Of a DNA stretch of 64,000 bases, positions 52,460 through 61,292 are shown in pieces. Position numbers and translations under genes: made by a program. The stretch comes from CATOSP01 sp965216155. GTDB lineage: Bacteria; Chloroflexota; Dehalococcoidia; Lucifugimonadales; UBA3495. The stretch covers positions 868,001 through 932,000 of the forward strand of contig CBDCFD010000006.1 in the NCBI GenBank assembly GCA_965216155.1, given 5' to 3'. The notes under the pieces are model-generated. The model saw nothing but the letters and a program-made list of their open reading frames with translations, did not search any database and was not told where the DNA came from. Within the stretch, counting starts at the first letter, position 1, and each line of letters opens with the position of its first letter.

Positions 52460-53434
52460 ATGTACTCGCGTATTGTGGCGCCACTGGATGGTTCATCTCT
52501 GAGCGAGCAGGTCTTGCCCTATGTGCGGCAGTTGGGCCTGGGCCTGTCAATCCCGGTTACGCTCATGACAGTCGTGGAGCCACCGACTCCTACCATTGGC
52601 CGCAGCGTGAACCCCGAAGCCCACGAGTACGAATCGGAAACCCACCTAGAGGACCATGCCGCCGCCTACCTGGAAGGCGTGGCATCCGGCTTGCGCTCGG
52701 CGGGCCTCCATGTCTCGACGGTGACACCCGCCGGTACTCCCGCGCAGGAGATCGTCGCGGAGGCGCAGCGTGAGCCTGAATCCCTCATCGCCATGTCGGG
52801 GCACGGCCGTTCCGGGGCCGCTCGCTGGTGGCTGGGGAGCGTCGCCGACCGCGTGCTCCATCTGACCGCGTCACCCCTGCTGGTCGTGCGTTCCGGCCAG
52901 GAAGGGTCAGGCCATCAGGAGAGGTTCGACAAGGTTGTCCTGCCGGTGGACGGATCGGCCCTGGCGGAACAGATCATCCCGCACATGGTCCCAATCGCCC
53001 GAGGTCTGGGCCTCTCCGTCGATCTTGTCCGTGTATTGCCATCCCGGAGCGAATATTTCCAACTGGCTGCCGCGCCCGAGTTTTACAACCCTTCCTTTGC
53101 GAGTATGGCCGAATCCATGACTAACCAGGCAGAGGAGGAAGCCTCCCGGTACCTGGAGCAGCTAAAACAGCGGCTGTCGCTGGAGGGGATCGGCTCTGTG
53201 GAGACCCGTCTACTCAGGGGGGACCCGGCGGCCTCGATTATTGACGTGGCCAGAGAGACACCGGACCGGCTGGTCGCGATGACCACTCACGGGCGCTCAG
53301 GAGTTGGCCGGTGGGTGTTGGGAAGTGTTTCCGACCGGGTCGTGCGCAATTCGGGTGACCCGGTACTGCTTGTCCGCTCCACCGGAGGAGAATCCGCGCC
53401 CGGACCGACCGGGGCGCCCGCAGTTACAAACTAG
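52460..53434 (+). CDS. tandem universal stress protein (two UspA domains)
   Basis: The 324-residue protein carries two UspA-type domains: residues 1-~145 (MYSRIVAPLDGSSLSEQVLP, ending MSGHGRSGAARWWLGSVADR) and ~155-310 (KVVLPVDGSALAEQIIPHMV, ending MTTHGRSGVGRWVLGSVSDR). Both keep the G-x2-G-x9-G(S) nucleotide loop, so ATP binding is expected in both halves. It probably helps survival in stress or starvation by an unknown mechanism. A terminator follows. Confidence 0.92.
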   Translation: MYSRIVAPLDGSSLSEQVLPYVRQLGLGLSIPVTLMTVVEPPTPTIGRSVNPEAHEYESETHLEDHAAAYLEGVASGLRSAGLHVSTVTPAGTPAQEIVAEAQREPESLIAMSGHGRSGAARWWLGSVADRVLHLTASPLLVVRSGQEGSGHQERFDKVVLPVDGSALAEQIIPHMVPIARGLGLSVDLVRVLPSRSEYFQLAAAPEFYNPSFASMAESMTNQAEEEASRYLEQLKQRLSLEGIGSVETRLLRGDPAASIIDVARETPDRLVAMTTHGRSGVGRWVLGSVSDRVVRNSGDPVLLVRSTGGESAPGPTGAPAVTN

Positions 53435-53466
53435 GAGGGGCCTTCTTGAACAAGGAGGCCCCTCTT
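53435..53466 (+). terminator. terminator after the universal stress protein gene
   Basis: GAGGGGCCT (53435-53443) pairs with AGGCCCCTC (53456-53464) followed by TT. The stem begins at the stop codon and also faces the convergent tRNA-Phe, so it may act in both directions. Confidence 0.65.
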
Positions 53467-53479
53467 CCGGTTACGAGTG

Positions 53480-53555
53480 TGGTGCCGAGGGACAGAGTCG
53501 AACTGTCGACACCGGCATTTTCAGTGCCGTGCTCTACCACCTGAGCTACCTCGGC
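53480..53555 (-). tRNA. tRNA-Phe (anticodon GAA)
   Basis: On the minus strand the acceptor GCCGAGG pairs with CCTCGGC, followed by discriminator A and an encoded CCA. The D-arm is GCTCAGGTGGTAGAGC, the anticodon arm is CGGCA-CTGAAAA-TGCCG with GAA at positions 34-36, and the T-arm is ACAG-TTCGACT-CTGT with flanking pairs. All arms are present, so the gene is complete. Confidence 0.93.
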
Positions 53556-53663
53556 TTGGGATATCAATGTTAAGTCCAGCTCCATGCACTGTCAAGGAAT
53601 CACGCGGGAGAGAAATGGGGCGTTCCTCACCCCGCATTAGCCAAAGCAGCTCCTCAGATTAAA

Positions 53664-53690
53664 TTGACATCATGAGGCCGCTATGATACT
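53664..53690 (+). promoter_or_regulatory. promoter-like site before ctaA
   Basis: TTGACA (53664-53669) is followed by TATGATACT, with GATACT at 53685-53690 (15-base spacer). It ends 16 bases before the ctaA start. A very similar arrangement precedes the cytochrome c/oxidase genes at 55653. Confidence 0.5.
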
Positions 53691-53705
53691 TTCCGGTGCG
53701 ATCTG

Positions 53706-54674
53706 ATGGCAGTAGTGGAGTCCGGCAGTCCTATTTCCCAATTCAACAGGCCCAGCCATTGGTTCCGTAGTCTCTGTTTGGCTACAGTCGCGGCGGTATT
53801 CGCCTTGGTGGTACTGGGAGGTGTCGTCAGGGTTACCGGCTCCGGGCTGGGTTGTCCCGACTGGCCGCTCTGCTACGGCAATGTCATTCCACCCCTGCAG
53901 CTCGATGCGATTATCGAATACAGCCATCGGCTGGTGGCTTCAGCCCTGGTGGGACCGCTGGTGTTGGCCACTTTCTGCTTCGCTTGGGCAGCCTACCGCC
54001 GATATAGATGGCTGATCGGAGGCACAAGCCTCGCCCTGGTTTTGGTCGTGATACAAGCCGTTCTGGGTGGAATCACAGTGCTGACCGAACTGCACGGCTC
54101 TCTGGTTGCGGCCCATTTGGCGATGGCGGAAGCCCTACTGGGTTGCCTCATAGTGGTATTGATAGCCAGTCGAAGCGGGGGCACAGTCCAGTTCCGCGAC
54201 AACCCGAGAGCCGGAGGCAGGCCGGGCTATTTAATCGTAGTTGCAGCCGCCGGGATAGGCGTGTATGTTCTTATCATGACAGGTTCCTATGTTACGGTGT
54301 CAGGCGCAACGACGGCCTGTACTCAATGGCCGGCGTGCCAGGGGAGCCTGGTCCCGGAGACTCAGCCTCAGCTAATTCACATGGCCCACCGGACCGCTGC
54401 GGCTTTGATAGGAATTCTCCTGTTATACGCCCTGCATCTTGGATTCAGAGACAAAGGGAACCCCAAAGAGGTCCGCTATCTCTGCGTTTCGACCGCCGCT
54501 CTCTTCGCGGTCCAGGTGCTAGTGGGCGCGCTGACCATCTGGCTCCGCTTTCCGGTGGAGCTGAGGGCGTTGCACCTTGCCTTGGCGACATTGCTGTGGG
54601 GCGCCATGGTGTGGCTTGCAGCGGTGGGTTTTACGCAGGTAAATCCGTCCAGCCAGGAGCGGGCCCATGCTTGA
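53706..54674 (+). CDS. ctaA: heme A synthase (COX15/CtaA)
   Basis: The 322-residue membrane protein has eight hydrophobic helices and CtaA landmarks: VVLGGVVRVTGSGLGCPDWP, IIEYSHRLVAS (heme-ligand His), ELHGSLVAAHLAMAEALLG and, in the second half, IHMAHRTAAALIG and ALHLALATLLWG. It converts heme O to heme A for the oxidase. A second Cys pair occurs in CTQWPACQG. It overlaps ctaB by eight bases, so the two heme A genes are coupled. Confidence 0.93.
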   Translation: MAVVESGSPISQFNRPSHWFRSLCLATVAAVFALVVLGGVVRVTGSGLGCPDWPLCYGNVIPPLQLDAIIEYSHRLVASALVGPLVLATFCFAWAAYRRYRWLIGGTSLALVLVVIQAVLGGITVLTELHGSLVAAHLAMAEALLGCLIVVLIASRSGGTVQFRDNPRAGGRPGYLIVVAAAGIGVYVLIMTGSYVTVSGATTACTQWPACQGSLVPETQPQLIHMAHRTAAALIGILLLYALHLGFRDKGNPKEVRYLCVSTAALFAVQVLVGALTIWLRFPVELRALHLALATLLWGAMVWLAAVGFTQVNPSSQERAHA

Positions 54675-55584
54675 ACGGCGTGCAGTAGCGGTGCCGGAGC
54701 TCGCGCGGCTGGTCGCACTGTTGAGGGTACTTAACGACTACCTGACCCTCACCAAACCACCTATCATTGTCCTTCTGTTGCTTACCGCACTGGGAGGAAT
54801 GTTCTTGGCATCCCAGGGAGTACCACCAGTTGGGCTGGCTCTTCTTGTGTGCCTGGGCGGCGCTCTGGGAGCGGGCGGGGCAAACGCGCTCAATCACTAC
54901 TGGGACCGGGATATCGACCTCAAGATGAGCCGCACGTGGCAGCGGCCGGTGCCCGCGAACCGTATTTCACCCAATAGCGCCCTCACCTTCGGCATTCTGC
55001 TCAACCTGGCGGCCTTCCTGGTCCTGTGGAGCGGGGTCAACCTGTTGGCCGCGGTCCTCACCCTGGCAGCCACGCTGTTCTACGTGTTCGTCTACACCAT
55101 GTGGCTCAAGAGGACCACGCCTCAGAACATAGTCATTGGCGGCGCCGCGGGTTCCATTCCGCCGATGGTCGGCTGGGTGGCCGTGACCGGCTCGCTGAGC
55201 ATCCCTGCCGTCTACCTATTTGTCATCATCTTCCTGTGGACGCCGCCCCACTTCTGGGCACTGGCGTTGCTGATTCAGAAGGACTACGAGCGCGCCGGCG
55301 TCCCGATGCTGCCCGTGGTATCCGGCCAGAAATACACTGCTTCCAATATATTCGTCTACTCGCTGGTGCTTGTCGCCGCGAGTCTCGGGTTTGCCTTGAC
55401 TCAGGCGGTGGACTGGATATACCTGGGAGCCGCCATTCCGCTAGGAGCCGGGTTCATCGCCCTGGCGTGGCGGTTGACCAGACAATACAGCGCCCGGCAT
55501 GCAAGGCACGTCTACCTGTTCTCCTTGCTTTACCTGGGATTGCTGTTCGGCGCGATGATGGTGGACAGTGTCGTCGCTCTGTGA
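54667..55584 (+). CDS. ctaB: protoheme IX farnesyltransferase (heme O synthase)
   Basis: This 305-residue UbiA-type prenyltransferase carries NALNHYWDRDIDLKMSRTWQ (first Asp-rich motif NxxxDxxxD), KRTTPQNIVIGGAAGSIPPM and YERAGVPMLPVVSGQK. It has eight to nine membrane helices. It adds farnesyl to heme B to make heme O, the substrate of CtaA. ATG 54667 lies within the ctaA end. A 232-base gap with a promoter-like site separates it from the oxidase genes. Confidence 0.95.
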   Translation: MLERRAVAVPELARLVALLRVLNDYLTLTKPPIIVLLLLTALGGMFLASQGVPPVGLALLVCLGGALGAGGANALNHYWDRDIDLKMSRTWQRPVPANRISPNSALTFGILLNLAAFLVLWSGVNLLAAVLTLAATLFYVFVYTMWLKRTTPQNIVIGGAAGSIPPMVGWVAVTGSLSIPAVYLFVIIFLWTPPHFWALALLIQKDYERAGVPMLPVVSGQKYTASNIFVYSLVLVAASLGFALTQAVDWIYLGAAIPLGAGFIALAWRLTRQYSARHARHVYLFSLLYLGLLFGAMMVDSVVAL

Positions 55585-55652
55585 CGGTGAACGCACACGC
55601 ATCCGCCGGTACCCCTTCAGCGAGGACTGTACCCCGTCGTTTCCGAATTCAT

Positions 55653-55680
55653 TGACAGGTTCGGCGGCCTTATGATACTG
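55653..55680 (+). promoter_or_regulatory. promoter-like site before the cytochrome c/oxidase operon
   Basis: TTGACA (55653-55658), a 16-base spacer, then GATACT (55675-55680), within TATGATACT as before ctaA. The leader to the cytochrome c start is about 135 bases and contains the inverted GGTTT...AAACC-like stretch CAACCGGGTTTATAACCGGG. Confidence 0.5.
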
Positions 55681-55816
55681 TCCATCCGTTTGAACGGAAG
55701 CAGCATATTACGTAGGACGCAAGGCGGTTTCAACCGGGTTTATAACCGGGCCGCGTCCTTGAGGCACAGGGGAAAATCGCGTTGGGGACACCCCTTGCGA
55801 AGGTTGAGCGAATAGC

Positions 55817-57001
55817 GTGAAACACGTACTCATCGCTTTGCTGATTACCTTATTTCTCCTGGTGGGAGGGGTCGCTTTGACCTTTGCTTTCCAGGCGCCG
55901 GAACCATCTCCCAGAATCTTCTCGATGGAAGATGCGGCACAGGAGGAGTTGGCCTACCGCGCCGAGGTGGTGCGTTCCGCTGAAGGCCTGATAAGCGGCG
56001 GGATCGATCTCCTGATGGCGAACGCCCCGCGCGAGGAGCAGGGGGCGGTCCGCCCGGTACTGGTCAAAGTCAGGGCCAACCTAATCCAGCTCGCCCAAAT
56101 CACCGACAGGGAAGAGAACAACCGGCTAGTAGACGACAGCGTCACCGCGCTCCGGAGTACGAATGCTCCGTCTATGCGGGAGGCCCTGTACCGGCTGGCC
56201 GACCATCACGATTTGAGGCTACGGATCCGCTGGGAACCCGAGATGGGGAAGGTCACCCAGGGACGCGAGCTCTATCAGAGAAATTGCGCAACATGTCACG
56301 GGGCCAACGGCGACGGGGACCCGATAACTCCGGAACGTCTGGACGTGACCCCCAGAGATTTCACGGGAAAGTCTCACCGGTCGCGCGCCGTAGTTTTCAA
56401 GTTCAACACTTCAAACCGGCCCGACATGCTGGCGCTGGACTCAGACCTCAAGAAGACCATCAAGAACGGACTCCCAGGCACTCCCATGCCCGGGTTCTCC
56501 GGCTTCTCGGATGAAGAACTCGAAGCGGTTATCGAATACGTGAAGACGTTCGGGTATGCCGCATGGAAGTTCAATCAACCCACCGGCCCCGGCATGGAGG
56601 TCCCGGAGATTCCGGTTGACTTCCGCTCGGCGGAGAGGGTGGAGATTGGACGAGGCCTGTTCGTAAGCCGGGCATGTCAGGCGTGCCACGGAGACGTAGA
56701 GATGGGCGGCGCACCCCTGCCCAACCAGGTAGCGGACTGGTTCCAAGACGGGGAACTGATAGCGATTGTGCCAAGGGACTATGCTCATGACCCGATCCGC
56801 AGACCCGCCATTCAGGACATGTTCAGGTCCATCCGCCTGGGTGTGAAAGGCACGCCGATGGTGTCCAATAAGATCTCCGACGAAGACACCTGGAACCTCA
56901 TCGCATACATCCTCCACGTGAAACAACTGGGGATAGAAGGAAGGGTACCGGTCCGGGAGCCACAACCCGAAAGTCCCGCTACAGCCGCCCCGGCCCACTA
57001 G
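55817..57001 (+). CDS. membrane-anchored di-heme cytochrome c
   Basis: The 394-residue protein starts with an uncleaved-looking signal anchor (residues ~4-27, LIALLITLFLLVGGVALTFA), a ~120-residue helical spacer, and two cytochrome c domains with CATCHG near residue 156 and CQACHG near 287. Likely axial Met ligands are in LPGTPMPGFSG and KGTPMVSNK. It sits directly upstream of oxidase subunit II (10-base gap) and probably delivers electrons to the CuA site, replacing the fused cytochrome of caa3-type enzymes. Confidence 0.88.
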   Translation: MKHVLIALLITLFLLVGGVALTFAFQAPEPSPRIFSMEDAAQEELAYRAEVVRSAEGLISGGIDLLMANAPREEQGAVRPVLVKVRANLIQLAQITDREENNRLVDDSVTALRSTNAPSMREALYRLADHHDLRLRIRWEPEMGKVTQGRELYQRNCATCHGANGDGDPITPERLDVTPRDFTGKSHRSRAVVFKFNTSNRPDMLALDSDLKKTIKNGLPGTPMPGFSGFSDEELEAVIEYVKTFGYAAWKFNQPTGPGMEVPEIPVDFRSAERVEIGRGLFVSRACQACHGDVEMGGAPLPNQVADWFQDGELIAIVPRDYAHDPIRRPAIQDMFRSIRLGVKGTPMVSNKISDEDTWNLIAYILHVKQLGIEGRVPVREPQPESPATAAPAH

Positions 57002-57011
57002 GGAGCACCTC

Positions 57012-57698
57012 ATGCCAATAATGCCCGACATCTCCACCCATGGTTGGTGGCTCGACTGGAGCCTACTGATCATCTCAATGGTCACCCTGGCAGTAGCCAT
57101 CCTGTCGTTTACCTTAATTGCTGTTGCCCTAATCAAATTCCGCCAGGGCAAGAATCCCATCGCGACCCGCCACTTGAGCGGTTGGATTACCCGCCTCATC
57201 ATCTTAGACATCGTAATGATCATCTTCGACATCGTGATCACCGTATTCTCCACCTGGGGGTGGGCCGAGACTATCCTCAAGGGCGAGGAAAGCCTGGAAG
57301 CCAAACACGGTGAAGCGTTGACCGTGAACGTCACGGGGCGCCAATTCTTCTGGGCCTTCGACTACCCCGGCGCCGACGGAGAGCATGGGACCGCCGATGA
57401 TTTCACCCTGGGCAATGACCTCGTGGTCGAGGAGAACCGGTTGGTCATCCTCCGAATGAACTCGGGGGACACGATCCACTCCTTCTTCGTGCCTCACTTG
57501 AGAATTAAATACGACGTGATTCCAGGGAGAGAGACTCGGGTCTGGTTCGTGGCCAAGGAAGCCGGAGAATACCCGGCCATCTGCACCGAGCTATGCGGCC
57601 TGGGCCACTACCGGATGATGTCCAACGTAAGGGTCCTGAAACCCGCCGATTTCGCAAGCTGGCTCGAATCTAGAACGGTTACCTTAGGAGTTCCGTGA
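57012..57698 (+). CDS. ctaC: cytochrome c oxidase subunit II
   Basis: The 228-residue protein has two N-terminal membrane helices (about 13-38 and 56-83) and a cupredoxin domain with the CuA ligands: His in DTIHSFFVPHLRIK (~157) and CTELCGLGHYRMM (Cys ~191 and ~195, His ~199, Met ~202). TVNVTGRQFFWAFDYPGADG is the aromatic electron-entry region. No fused cytochrome c follows. The stop overlaps the start of subunit I by one base. Confidence 0.95.
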   Translation: MPIMPDISTHGWWLDWSLLIISMVTLAVAILSFTLIAVALIKFRQGKNPIATRHLSGWITRLIILDIVMIIFDIVITVFSTWGWAETILKGEESLEAKHGEALTVNVTGRQFFWAFDYPGADGEHGTADDFTLGNDLVVEENRLVILRMNSGDTIHSFFVPHLRIKYDVIPGRETRVWFVAKEAGEYPAICTELCGLGHYRMMSNVRVLKPADFASWLESRTVTLGVP

Positions 57699-59392
57699 TG
57701 GCGGCACACGCAGCGGTCCACCACGCCGAGATGGGTTGGGTAAGAACATACATCTTCTCAACCGATCACAAGATGATCGCCAAGCAGTACCTGTTGAACG
57801 GGCTATTCTTCGCTATGTTCGGCGGGATAATCGCGCTGGTTTTCCGTACTCACCTGGCGCTGCCCGAGCTGGAATTCCTGCACCCCGCCCGGTACAACGC
57901 CTACGTGACCATGCACGGCACCCTGATGATCTTCTGGGTGGCCATGCCGATCCTGCTGGGATTCTTCGGCAACCTGACGATCCCGCTGATGATCGGCGCT
58001 CGCGACATGGCGTTTCCGCTTCTCAACATGATGTCCTACTGGACGTTCTTCATCTCCAGCGTTGTCATCATGGCTTCGTTCTTCGTTCCTGGCGGCCCGT
58101 TCGCGGGCGGCTGGACGGCGTATGCACCCTTGAGCGCGAATTCCGAGCTTACCGGCGTCAATTGGGGCATCAACCTCTGGGCGATCGGTCTTGCCCTTGA
58201 ATTCGCCGCCGTGCTCATGGGTGGAATCAACTTCGTGGTCACACCCTTCGTCCTCCGGGCTCGCGGTATGAGCTTGATGAGGCTCCCTCTCATCATCTGG
58301 ATGGTGGTAATCGCCTCTCTCCTGTTTATGCTGTCCGTCGGCCCGCTGATCGCTGGAACATTCATGCTTCTGTTAGACAAGAACGTCGGCACCCACTTCT
58401 ACCTGGTTACCGGCGAGGCGGTGGGTGACCCGCTATTGTGGCAGCACCTGTTCTGGTTCTTCGGCCATCCGGAAGTGTACGTAATCCTGATTCCGGGCCT
58501 CGGTGTCATCTCCGAAATCTTCCCGGCAGCAGCCAGGAAACCCCTGCACGGTTACCGGGAGATCATTTACGCCACCATCTTTGCCGGAGTGCTCAGCTTC
58601 ATGGTCTGGGCCCACCACATGTTCATCGCCGGCCTGAACCCCCTGGCGGCAGTGGGGTTCAGCATCACCACGATTATTATCTCGGTGCCGTTCCTGGTCA
58701 TCGTCGTGGGAATGGGTTTGACCCTCTGGGGAGGGTCACTCAGATTCAACGGGGCGTTCCTATACGCCTTCTTCGCCTACGTAATTTTCATCGTAGGCGG
58801 GCTGACCGGACTCCAATTGGGCGCGACAGTTGCCGACATTCAACTACACGACACCTACTTCGTCGTGGCCCACTTCCATTACGTGATCTTCGCATCGGTG
58901 ATCCTTGCCACTTTCGCCGCAGTGCAATGGTGGTTCCCAAAGATGTTCGGGAGGTTGATGCACGAGGGGATCGCAAAGGTCCATGCGATATCCACGTTCA
59001 TCCTGTTCAACCTCGTCTTTACACCGATGTTCATTCTAGGATTTGCCGGCTACCCCCGGAGGTATGCCGCATACGACCACATCCCCTTCCTGCAAGACTA
59101 TGCCTGGCTGAACGACGTAGCATCACTTGCGGGCGTGCTGTTGATTCTGGTGCAGTTCCTGTTTGTGTTCAACTTCTTCTACAGCTTGATCGCCGGCAAG
59201 AGGGCAACGTCCAACCCATGGGAAGCCACTACCCTGGAGTGGGCGGCCCCGTCTCCCCCACCGCATCTGAACTGGGGAGACATGGTCCCCGTGGTGGACC
59301 GGGACCCGTACGAATACACGCCTGAAGGGGTGGAGAACGGTATGGACTACGAGCCTCAGGGAAGGTTAATTTCCCTAACTTCGAGGGATTAG
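57698..59392 (+). CDS. ctaD: cytochrome c oxidase subunit I
   Basis: The 564-residue catalytic subunit has about twelve membrane helices. Heme and copper ligands are visible: His in YVTMHGTLMIFW (~73, heme a), WFFGHPEVYVLIPG-like GHPEVYVILIPG (CuB His cross-linked to Tyr), WAHHMFIAG (two CuB His, ~306) and HDTYFVVAHFHYV (heme a3 and heme a His). HPEVY marks an A-type heme-copper oxidase. ATG 57698 overlaps the previous TGA; GTG 57695 is an alternative. It reduces O2 to water and pumps protons. Confidence 0.97.
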   Translation: MAAHAAVHHAEMGWVRTYIFSTDHKMIAKQYLLNGLFFAMFGGIIALVFRTHLALPELEFLHPARYNAYVTMHGTLMIFWVAMPILLGFFGNLTIPLMIGARDMAFPLLNMMSYWTFFISSVVIMASFFVPGGPFAGGWTAYAPLSANSELTGVNWGINLWAIGLALEFAAVLMGGINFVVTPFVLRARGMSLMRLPLIIWMVVIASLLFMLSVGPLIAGTFMLLLDKNVGTHFYLVTGEAVGDPLLWQHLFWFFGHPEVYVILIPGLGVISEIFPAAARKPLHGYREIIYATIFAGVLSFMVWAHHMFIAGLNPLAAVGFSITTIIISVPFLVIVVGMGLTLWGGSLRFNGAFLYAFFAYVIFIVGGLTGLQLGATVADIQLHDTYFVVAHFHYVIFASVILATFAAVQWWFPKMFGRLMHEGIAKVHAISTFILFNLVFTPMFILGFAGYPRRYAAYDHIPFLQDYAWLNDVASLAGVLLILVQFLFVFNFFYSLIAGKRATSNPWEATTLEWAAPSPPPHLNWGDMVPVVDRDPYEYTPEGVENGMDYEPQGRLISLTSRD

Positions 59393-59396
59393 CGGA

Positions 59397-59981
59397 ATGG
59401 CGCACGCGCAGGCACATCCGATGGAACAGGTTGAGCCGACGAACATCGGCCCGCCCAAGCTGGGCATGTGGTTGTTCCTTTCCGGCGAGGTTGTCCTCTT
59501 CGGCGGCGTCATCATGACCATCGTGCTGTTCCGGATTTCTTTCCCAGGTTGGAGGGAAGCGTCGGAGCATACGAACCCAATCATCGGGTCGGTAAACACT
59601 TTTAACCTGCTGACCAGTAGTATGCTGGTAGCCTTGGCACACAAGATGAGCGCCACGGGGAACCACGGTCTATCCAAGCTCTGCATTCTCGGTTGTCTCG
59701 CATTCGGCATCCTGTTCCTTGCACTGAAATGGGCCATTGAATGGCCTACGGAAATCGCCCACCACTACACGATCCATTCGGGACCGTTCTGGCAGCTCTA
59801 TTACGCGGCTACTGGGCTCCATGCCGTCCACGTGCTCATTGGCCTGGTTGCCTTCACGGTCATCCTAATCCTCTACATGGGGAATTGGCGACCCAAGTTC
59901 ACACTGGAAGCCACCGCCTTATATTGGCACTTCGTGGACATCGTGTGGCTATTCCTGTGGCCCCTTTTCTATCTCTCGTAG
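59397..59981 (+). CDS. ctaE: cytochrome c oxidase subunit III (first copy)
   Basis: This 194-residue protein has five predicted membrane helices and subunit III landmarks: PKLGMWLFLSGEVVLFGGVI, WPTEIAHHYTIHSGPFWQLY, GLHAVHVLIGLVAF and YWHFVDIVWLFLWPLFYLS. It matches the short five-helix form. Subunit III stabilises the catalytic core. It begins four bases after the subunit I stop. A second subunit III-like gene follows subunit IV. Confidence 0.93.
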   Translation: MAHAQAHPMEQVEPTNIGPPKLGMWLFLSGEVVLFGGVIMTIVLFRISFPGWREASEHTNPIIGSVNTFNLLTSSMLVALAHKMSATGNHGLSKLCILGCLAFGILFLALKWAIEWPTEIAHHYTIHSGPFWQLYYAATGLHAVHVLIGLVAFTVILILYMGNWRPKFTLEATALYWHFVDIVWLFLWPLFYLS

Positions 59982-59994
59982 GAGCAACGACTCA

Positions 59995-60333
59995 ATGGCA
60001 GCGGAACACACGGAGCATGAGCAGCACTGGCCAAATTATCTGAAAATCTGGTTCATTTTGCTGGTGCTCACAGGCACCAGCATCGCGGCCACGCTACTGG
60101 TGACGTCGGTCGTTGACCGGCTGAGCGCAGGAGCAGCCCATGTGGTGGAATCGGGGCTACTAGCCTTTCTCTTCTCCCTTGGGGCCATCAAGGCGTCCTT
60201 GGTGGTTGCCAACTTCATGCACCTTAGATTTGAGGCCAAGTTCCTTTGGGTGCTTGGGTTGATAGCCCTTTTCTTTGTCGGGTTCTTCCTAGCCGGCACC
60301 TTCTTCGACATTTCTTCCACACAGAAACAATGA
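59995..60333 (+). CDS. cytochrome c oxidase subunit IV (prokaryotic COX4-like)
   Basis: The 112-residue protein has three membrane helices: IWFILLVLTGTSIAATLLV, SGLLAFLFSLGAIKASLVV with VANFMHLRFE, and LGLIALFFVGFFLAGTFFD. This is the pattern of the bacterial COX4/CtaF subunit, in which KxxxVxxxFMHL is the signature. Its role is in assembly and stability. ATG 59995 lies 13 bases after ctaE, and the stop overlaps the next gene by four bases (ATGA). Confidence 0.88.
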   Translation: MAAEHTEHEQHWPNYLKIWFILLVLTGTSIAATLLVTSVVDRLSAGAAHVVESGLLAFLFSLGAIKASLVVANFMHLRFEAKFLWVLGLIALFFVGFFLAGTFFDISSTQKQ

Positions 60334-61037
60334 GCGAAGAGCGGCAGTACCCTGGGTCTTCGCACTCGGCCGGCGTCCGCAACGGCGACGGACTGAGTGG
60401 CACTGCTACAGATGTCCCCATTCCGCCAGCGGGAATGGTCAATGGGGGCCATCACAACTGGTGGACCGACGACGGTCCCAGGGTCAATACCATTGCCCTT
60501 GCCCGGTTCGGTATGGTATTGGTCATAGTGGTTGAAGCCATGACCTTCGCCGGACTGATCAGCGCCTTCCTCTCCATCCGGGCTTCACTGGACTTCTGGC
60601 CTCCCCTGAACCAGCCCAGGTTCCCCGTAGTTGCCACCGCGATCAACACCTCCATCCTGCTGGTAAGCGGCGCGACCATGTTCTTCTTTATGAGCAGGTA
60701 TAGAAAACCGCAGACTTCCGCCCCAACTCTCACCGTGCTGCTGGTCATCACCCTGGCTCTTGGCTGCATCTTCGTGGGCCTGCAGGGTATAGAATGGGTC
60801 AGACTTATCAGCTACGGGTTGACGATGACCTCCAGTTCATACGGCTCGATATTCTACGTCCTCATAGGCTTCCACGCCATCCACGTCCTGACCGCCGTCC
60901 TGGGCCTGGGCCTGGTCACCGCCGGTGCGGTGACGCGTGGTTTCCCTCGGGGGACGGCCAGCATGGAGGCCGTGTCGATCTTCTGGTACTTCGTTGTCCT
61001 GGTCTGGCCGGTCTTGTATGGGGTGGTGTACTTTTAA
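60330..61037 (+). CDS. second heme-copper oxidase subunit III
   Basis: ATG 60330 overlaps the subunit IV stop by four bases; the in-frame extension upstream is excluded. The 235-residue protein has a soluble ~65-residue N-terminus (Gly/Ser-rich, NGGHHNWWTDDGPRVN) and five membrane helices with FGMVLVIVVEAMTFAGLISA, SFLSIRASLDFWPPLNQPRF-like sequence, GFHAIHVLTAVLGLG and FWYFVVLVWPVLYGVVYF. It is clearly a subunit III, but diverged from ctaE. Two subunit III genes in one operon may give alternative or dual assembly. Confidence 0.88.
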   Translation: MSEERQYPGSSHSAGVRNGDGLSGTATDVPIPPAGMVNGGHHNWWTDDGPRVNTIALARFGMVLVIVVEAMTFAGLISAFLSIRASLDFWPPLNQPRFPVVATAINTSILLVSGATMFFFMSRYRKPQTSAPTLTVLLVITLALGCIFVGLQGIEWVRLISYGLTMTSSSYGSIFYVLIGFHAIHVLTAVLGLGLVTAGAVTRGFPRGTASMEAVSIFWYFVVLVWPVLYGVVYF

Positions 61038-61236
61038 CCTTTCGGGTCTGCTGGCATCCGTCGCCGCCCACGGCAGGATGGTGGGGGACGAGACCGGGCT
61101 GTGGGCAGCCGTGGGAGTGCTATTCATCGCAATTTTCCTGATCGGCGGCGGCCTTCTGCTCTTTTTGATCAAAACAGCCCGGGCCAACGACTCACCCAAT
61201 GGCCGCTTCGACTCCGACCCCGGAACTTTTCAATAG
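61018..61236 (+). CDS. small single-pass membrane protein at the end of the oxidase operon
   Basis: A 72-residue frame starts at ATG 61018 inside the end of the previous gene; ATG 61078 is an alternative that would give 52 residues. It has one hydrophobic helix (WAAVGVLFIAIFLIGGGLLL) and a charged tail (KTARANDSPNGRFDSDPGTF). Its position suggests a small accessory subunit or assembly factor of the oxidase. Family not recognised. Confidence 0.5.
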   Translation: MGWCTFNLSGLLASVAAHGRMVGDETGLWAAVGVLFIAIFLIGGGLLLFLIKTARANDSPNGRFDSDPGTFQ

Positions 61237-61292
61237 CCCGCTAGACTCTATCCCCTCGAGTTCCCTCGCACAGACCGGCAGCTTTCCCGGAC

